Position numbers and translations under genes: made by a program
The notes under the pieces: model-generated
What the model saw: the letters and a program-made list of their open reading frames with translations, nothing else
What the model was told of the DNA's origin: nothing
Databases searched by the model: none
Assembly (NCBI GenBank): GCA_938008925.1
Contig: CALLIQ010000751.1
Coordinates: 1 to 6,641 of the forward strand
Direction: 5' to 3'
DNA length: 6,641 nucleotides
DNA from: an uncultured Acidimicrobiales bacterium
GTDB taxonomy: Bacteria > Actinomycetota > Acidimicrobiia > Acidimicrobiales > SZUA-35
In this document: positions 5,430 to 6,641 of the stretch, in pieces
Layout: each line of letters opens with the position of its first letter
How positions within the stretch are numbered: the stretch's first letter is position 1

Positions 5430-5823
5430 GCGTCGCGCCGATGACGCCGACGATGTAGGAGACGATCAGGACGGTGCCGACGGTCGCGGCACTCATCGAC
5501 GGCGCGCCGGCGAGATCGAAGAGCTCATACGACAGAGCGATGAGCAGCCCGACCCCGAAACCGAACGCCAGCCCTTCGAGCTGGATCCGCCGCGCGAGCT
5601 CATCAGCCTCGATCAGGTACCGCCGGTAGGCCAGGAGGCCGCCGATGCCGATCGCGGCGCACGTCACCGCCAGCAGCCATGCCATCGGCCCCGCTCCCAC
5701 GGCCCCAGAACGAAGCAACCACGCTGCGACGACAAAGGAAACAGCCCAAGCCAGGCTCCAGCCGATGATCGCACGACCGTTCCGACGATCGGCTTCCGGC
5801 GCACACGACATCAGGTCAACCAT
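5416..5823 (-). CDS. Small four-helix membrane protein paired with the XRE regulator
   Basis: This protein has 135 residues from ATG 5823. Four hydrophobic helices are visible: about 17-37 (RAIIGWSLAWAVSF...), 46-68, 79-102 and 109-131. Between helices 2 and 3 is a charged motif, EADELARRIQLEG. A DE-x-x-RRI-x-LE pattern of this kind marks small membrane proteins often encoded beside an XRE regulator; I cannot name the family with certainty. The frame extends upstream to ATG 5919, but those 32 codons are not hydrophobic and contain the predicted promoter. ATG 5823 lies six bases after a -10-like box, which suits a leaderless mRNA. ATG 5850 and ATG 5811 are alternatives. It is the first gene of a two-gene minus-strand operon. 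A sensory or regulator-tethering role is speculation from context. Confidence 0.78.
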   Translation of the reverse strand: MVDLMSCAPEADRRNGRAIIGWSLAWAVSFVVAAWLLRSGAVGAGPMAWLLAVTCAAIGIGGLLAYRRYLIEADELARRIQLEGLAFGFGVGLLIALSYELFDLAGAPSMSAATVGTVLIVSYIVGVIGATLRYR

Positions 5824-5829
5824 CGCTCG

Positions 5830-5858
5830 AATGTCGCACACTCTTGTCATGGTGTCAA
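5830..5858 (-). promoter_or_regulatory. Predicted promoter of the membrane protein-HTH operon
   Basis: On the minus strand TTGACA (5858-5853) is followed by a 17-base spacer and GACATT (5835-5830). The -35 matches consensus fully and the -10 at three positions. Transcription would start around the ATG at 5823, predicting leaderless translation, which is common in actinobacteria. Confidence 0.45.
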
Positions 5859-5880
5859 CGTCACTTGACTTTTCGTCAAG
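5854..5880. promoter_or_regulatory. Operator-like GTCAA/TTGAC half-sites over the -35 box
   Basis: CTTGAC (5864-5869) and GTCAAG (5875-5880) form a perfect 6-bp inverted repeat with a five-base spacer. GTCAA at 5854-5858, inside the -35 box, forms a second pair with TTGAC at 5865-5869. A further GTCAA lies at 5815-5819. The arrangement fits binding of a dimeric HTH regulator, most simply the HTH protein of the same operon, but no direct evidence links them. Confidence 0.35.
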
Positions 5881-5918
5881 CACACACGACATTTCCATGC
5901 CGTTCCCCCACCACGCCA

Positions 5919-5955
5919 CCCAGAACCCCTAGGGGCCTTTGGGGGGTTGTCTGGG
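5919..5955. repeat. Long imperfect inverted repeat in the divergent intergenic region
   Basis: CCCAGA (5919-5924) pairs with TCTGGG (5950-5955), and ACCCC (5925-5929) with GGGGT (5943-5947). That makes 11 pairs with a two-base bulge at 5948-5949 and a 13-base loop. The exact palindrome CCCCTAGGGG (5926-5935) is nested at its left and competes with it. No T run follows on either strand, so termination is not indicated. Confidence 0.6.
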
Positions 5956-5960
5956 CAGAC
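5949..5960. repeat. Palindrome GTCTG-GG-CAGAC
   Basis: Two perfect five-base half-sites flank two bases, 23 bases before the proposed acyltransferase start. This is a small operator-like dyad that overlaps the right arm of the larger inverted repeat. Confidence 0.45.
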
Positions 5961-5963
5961 CGG

Positions 5964-5982
5964 GAAGCCGAAATACGGCTTC
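5964..5982 (+). repeat. Perfect 7-bp hairpin abutting the acyltransferase start
   Basis: GAAGCCG (5964-5970) and CGGCTTC (5976-5982) flank an AAATA loop. The hairpin ends at the base before ATG 5983 and occupies the place where a ribosome binding site would be expected, so it could control translation if it is transcribed. It may equally be a protein-binding site in the DNA. Confidence 0.6.
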
Positions 5983-6641
5983 ATGGTGGACATGAACGCA
6001 ACCACCCTTTCCCCACGCAAGCCGGCCACGGCGGACATGGCCGCCAGCTCGCCGTCAGCCCAGCCCAAGCTGGCTGACCTCGCCGCAGCAGCCAGCGCCG
6101 ATCGCAACCGTGCGGTCGACTTCTACCGTGCGGTCGCCATGTGCGCTGTCGCCGTCGGCCACTGGGCGGCTGTGTCGCTGTTCGTCGACTCCTCGGGAGC
6201 CGTGCAGGGTGGCAATGCCCTCGAGTTCGCTCCGCAGATGTCGTGGATCACCTGGCTCTTCCAGGTGATGCCGCTGTTCTTCGTCGTCGGCGGCTTCTCC
6301 TCGGCGATCTCGCTCGACTCACACAACTCGAAGGGCGGACGCCCGCAGGACTGGGTCATCGCTCGTCTGCGCCGCATGGTCGCACCCGCCGTCGTGCTCG
6401 CAACGACCTGGCTCGCCATCCTCGGCATCGCCTACGCCGCAGGCGTCGGCCACCTCGCTGCCGCCGGCGCCGTCGCCGCCGCCATCCCGCTGTGGTTCCT
6501 CGCCAACTACACGATCGACACGGCGATCGCCCCGTACGTCCTCCCGGCCTTCCGCCGCAACCCGGCGCTGGTCGCCGGCGGTGGCGTCGCCCTCTTCCTC
6601 GCCATCGAGGCCACCCGGTTCGCCGGCGTCCCCTACCTCCC
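5983..6641 (+). CDS. Membrane acyltransferase, family 3 (3' end outside window)
   Basis: The first 219 codons of an integral membrane acyltransferase of the acyltransferase-3 (OafA/NodX/ExoZ-like) type are present. A hydrophilic Ala/Pro/Ser-rich N-terminal tail (1-40) precedes NRAVDFYRAVAMCAVAVGHW, where His60 matches the conserved catalytic His of the first helix. MPLFFVVGGF (96-105) and the basic RLRRM motif (128-132) before the next helix are typical of the actinobacterial branch. Such enzymes move acyl groups from inside the cell onto sugars, lipids or peptides at the outer face; the acceptor here is unknown. The start may be ATG 5983 (used here) or ATG 5992 in the same frame. Neither has a normally spaced ribosome binding site: GGTGGA is only one base from 5992, and 5983 follows a hairpin. 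The gene is divergent from the membrane protein-HTH operon and shares a dyad-rich upstream region with it. Confidence 0.9.
   Translation, partial: MVDMNATTLSPRKPATADMAASSPSAQPKLADLAAAASADRNRAVDFYRAVAMCAVAVGHWAAVSLFVDSSGAVQGGNALEFAPQMSWITWLFQVMPLFFVVGGFSSAISLDSHNSKGGRPQDWVIARLRRMVAPAVVLATTWLAILGIAYAAGVGHLAAAGAVAAAIPLWFLANYTIDTAIAPYVLPAFRRNPALVAGGGVALFLAIEATRFAGVPYL

Noticed and set aside
5287..5868. A plus-strand frame with repeated PSVAR units, and another frame with PIGRS units that looks like a pentapeptide-repeat protein.
   Set aside because: The repetition only reflects the 15-bp DNA repeats. The frames lie opposite the membrane protein and HTH genes, are Arg/Pro-rich, and lack a credible start.
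5824..5919. N-terminal extension of the small membrane protein to ATG 5919.
   Set aside because: The 32 extra residues are not hydrophobic and the stretch contains the predicted promoter and inverted repeats. A start at 5823 fits better, though it is unproven.

Overview
The window is GC-rich, densely coded bacterial DNA, most likely from an actinobacterium. The DUF4214-type secreted protein, the Ala- and Asp-rich small exported protein and the actinobacterial style of membrane acyltransferase fit the Acidimicrobiia (Ilumatobacter-like). That placement is inference from gene content and codon use, not a database result. No tRNA, rRNA, insertion sequence, phage gene or CRISPR array is visible.

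Layout. (1) Bases 1-2566, plus strand, form a probable operon: the 3' part of an epoxide hydrolase, a major facilitator transporter coupled to it by a TTGA stop/start overlap, and, 24 bases later, a small exported protein with a good ribosome binding site. A strong 14-bp hairpin with a T-rich tail (2628-2680) closes this unit. (2) Pyruvate kinase (2755-4185) follows a leader with a second inverted repeat. Its potassium-site residues are those of the K+-independent type. Its stop codon lies inside a 10-bp direct-repeat array. (3) A secreted protein with two DUF4214 repeats (4312-5151) overlaps tail-to-tail with a minus-strand pair. (4) That pair is a small four-helix membrane protein (5823 to 5416) followed by an XRE-type HTH regulator (5348 to 5103). 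The bases between them are five 15-bp tandem repeats. These encode a 24-codon reading frame joined to both neighbours by 4-base stop/start overlaps. (5) A divergent intergenic region rich in dyads precedes a plus-strand membrane acyltransferase (family 3) that runs off the window.

How the genes may work together. The hydrolase opens an epoxide to a diol, and the transporter plausibly moves a related organic acid or product. Pyruvate kinase is core glycolysis. The membrane protein and HTH resemble small two-gene regulatory pairs in which a membrane protein accompanies an XRE regulator; a dyad-rich promoter in front of them suggests autoregulation.

Most of the window is ordinary chromosomal content. 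The least expected features are short tandem repeats at gene edges: 18 bp in a signal peptide, 10 bp at the pyk stop, 15 bp between the membrane and HTH genes, and 7 bp at the pyk start. The 15-bp array with its coupling reading frame is the most worth testing.
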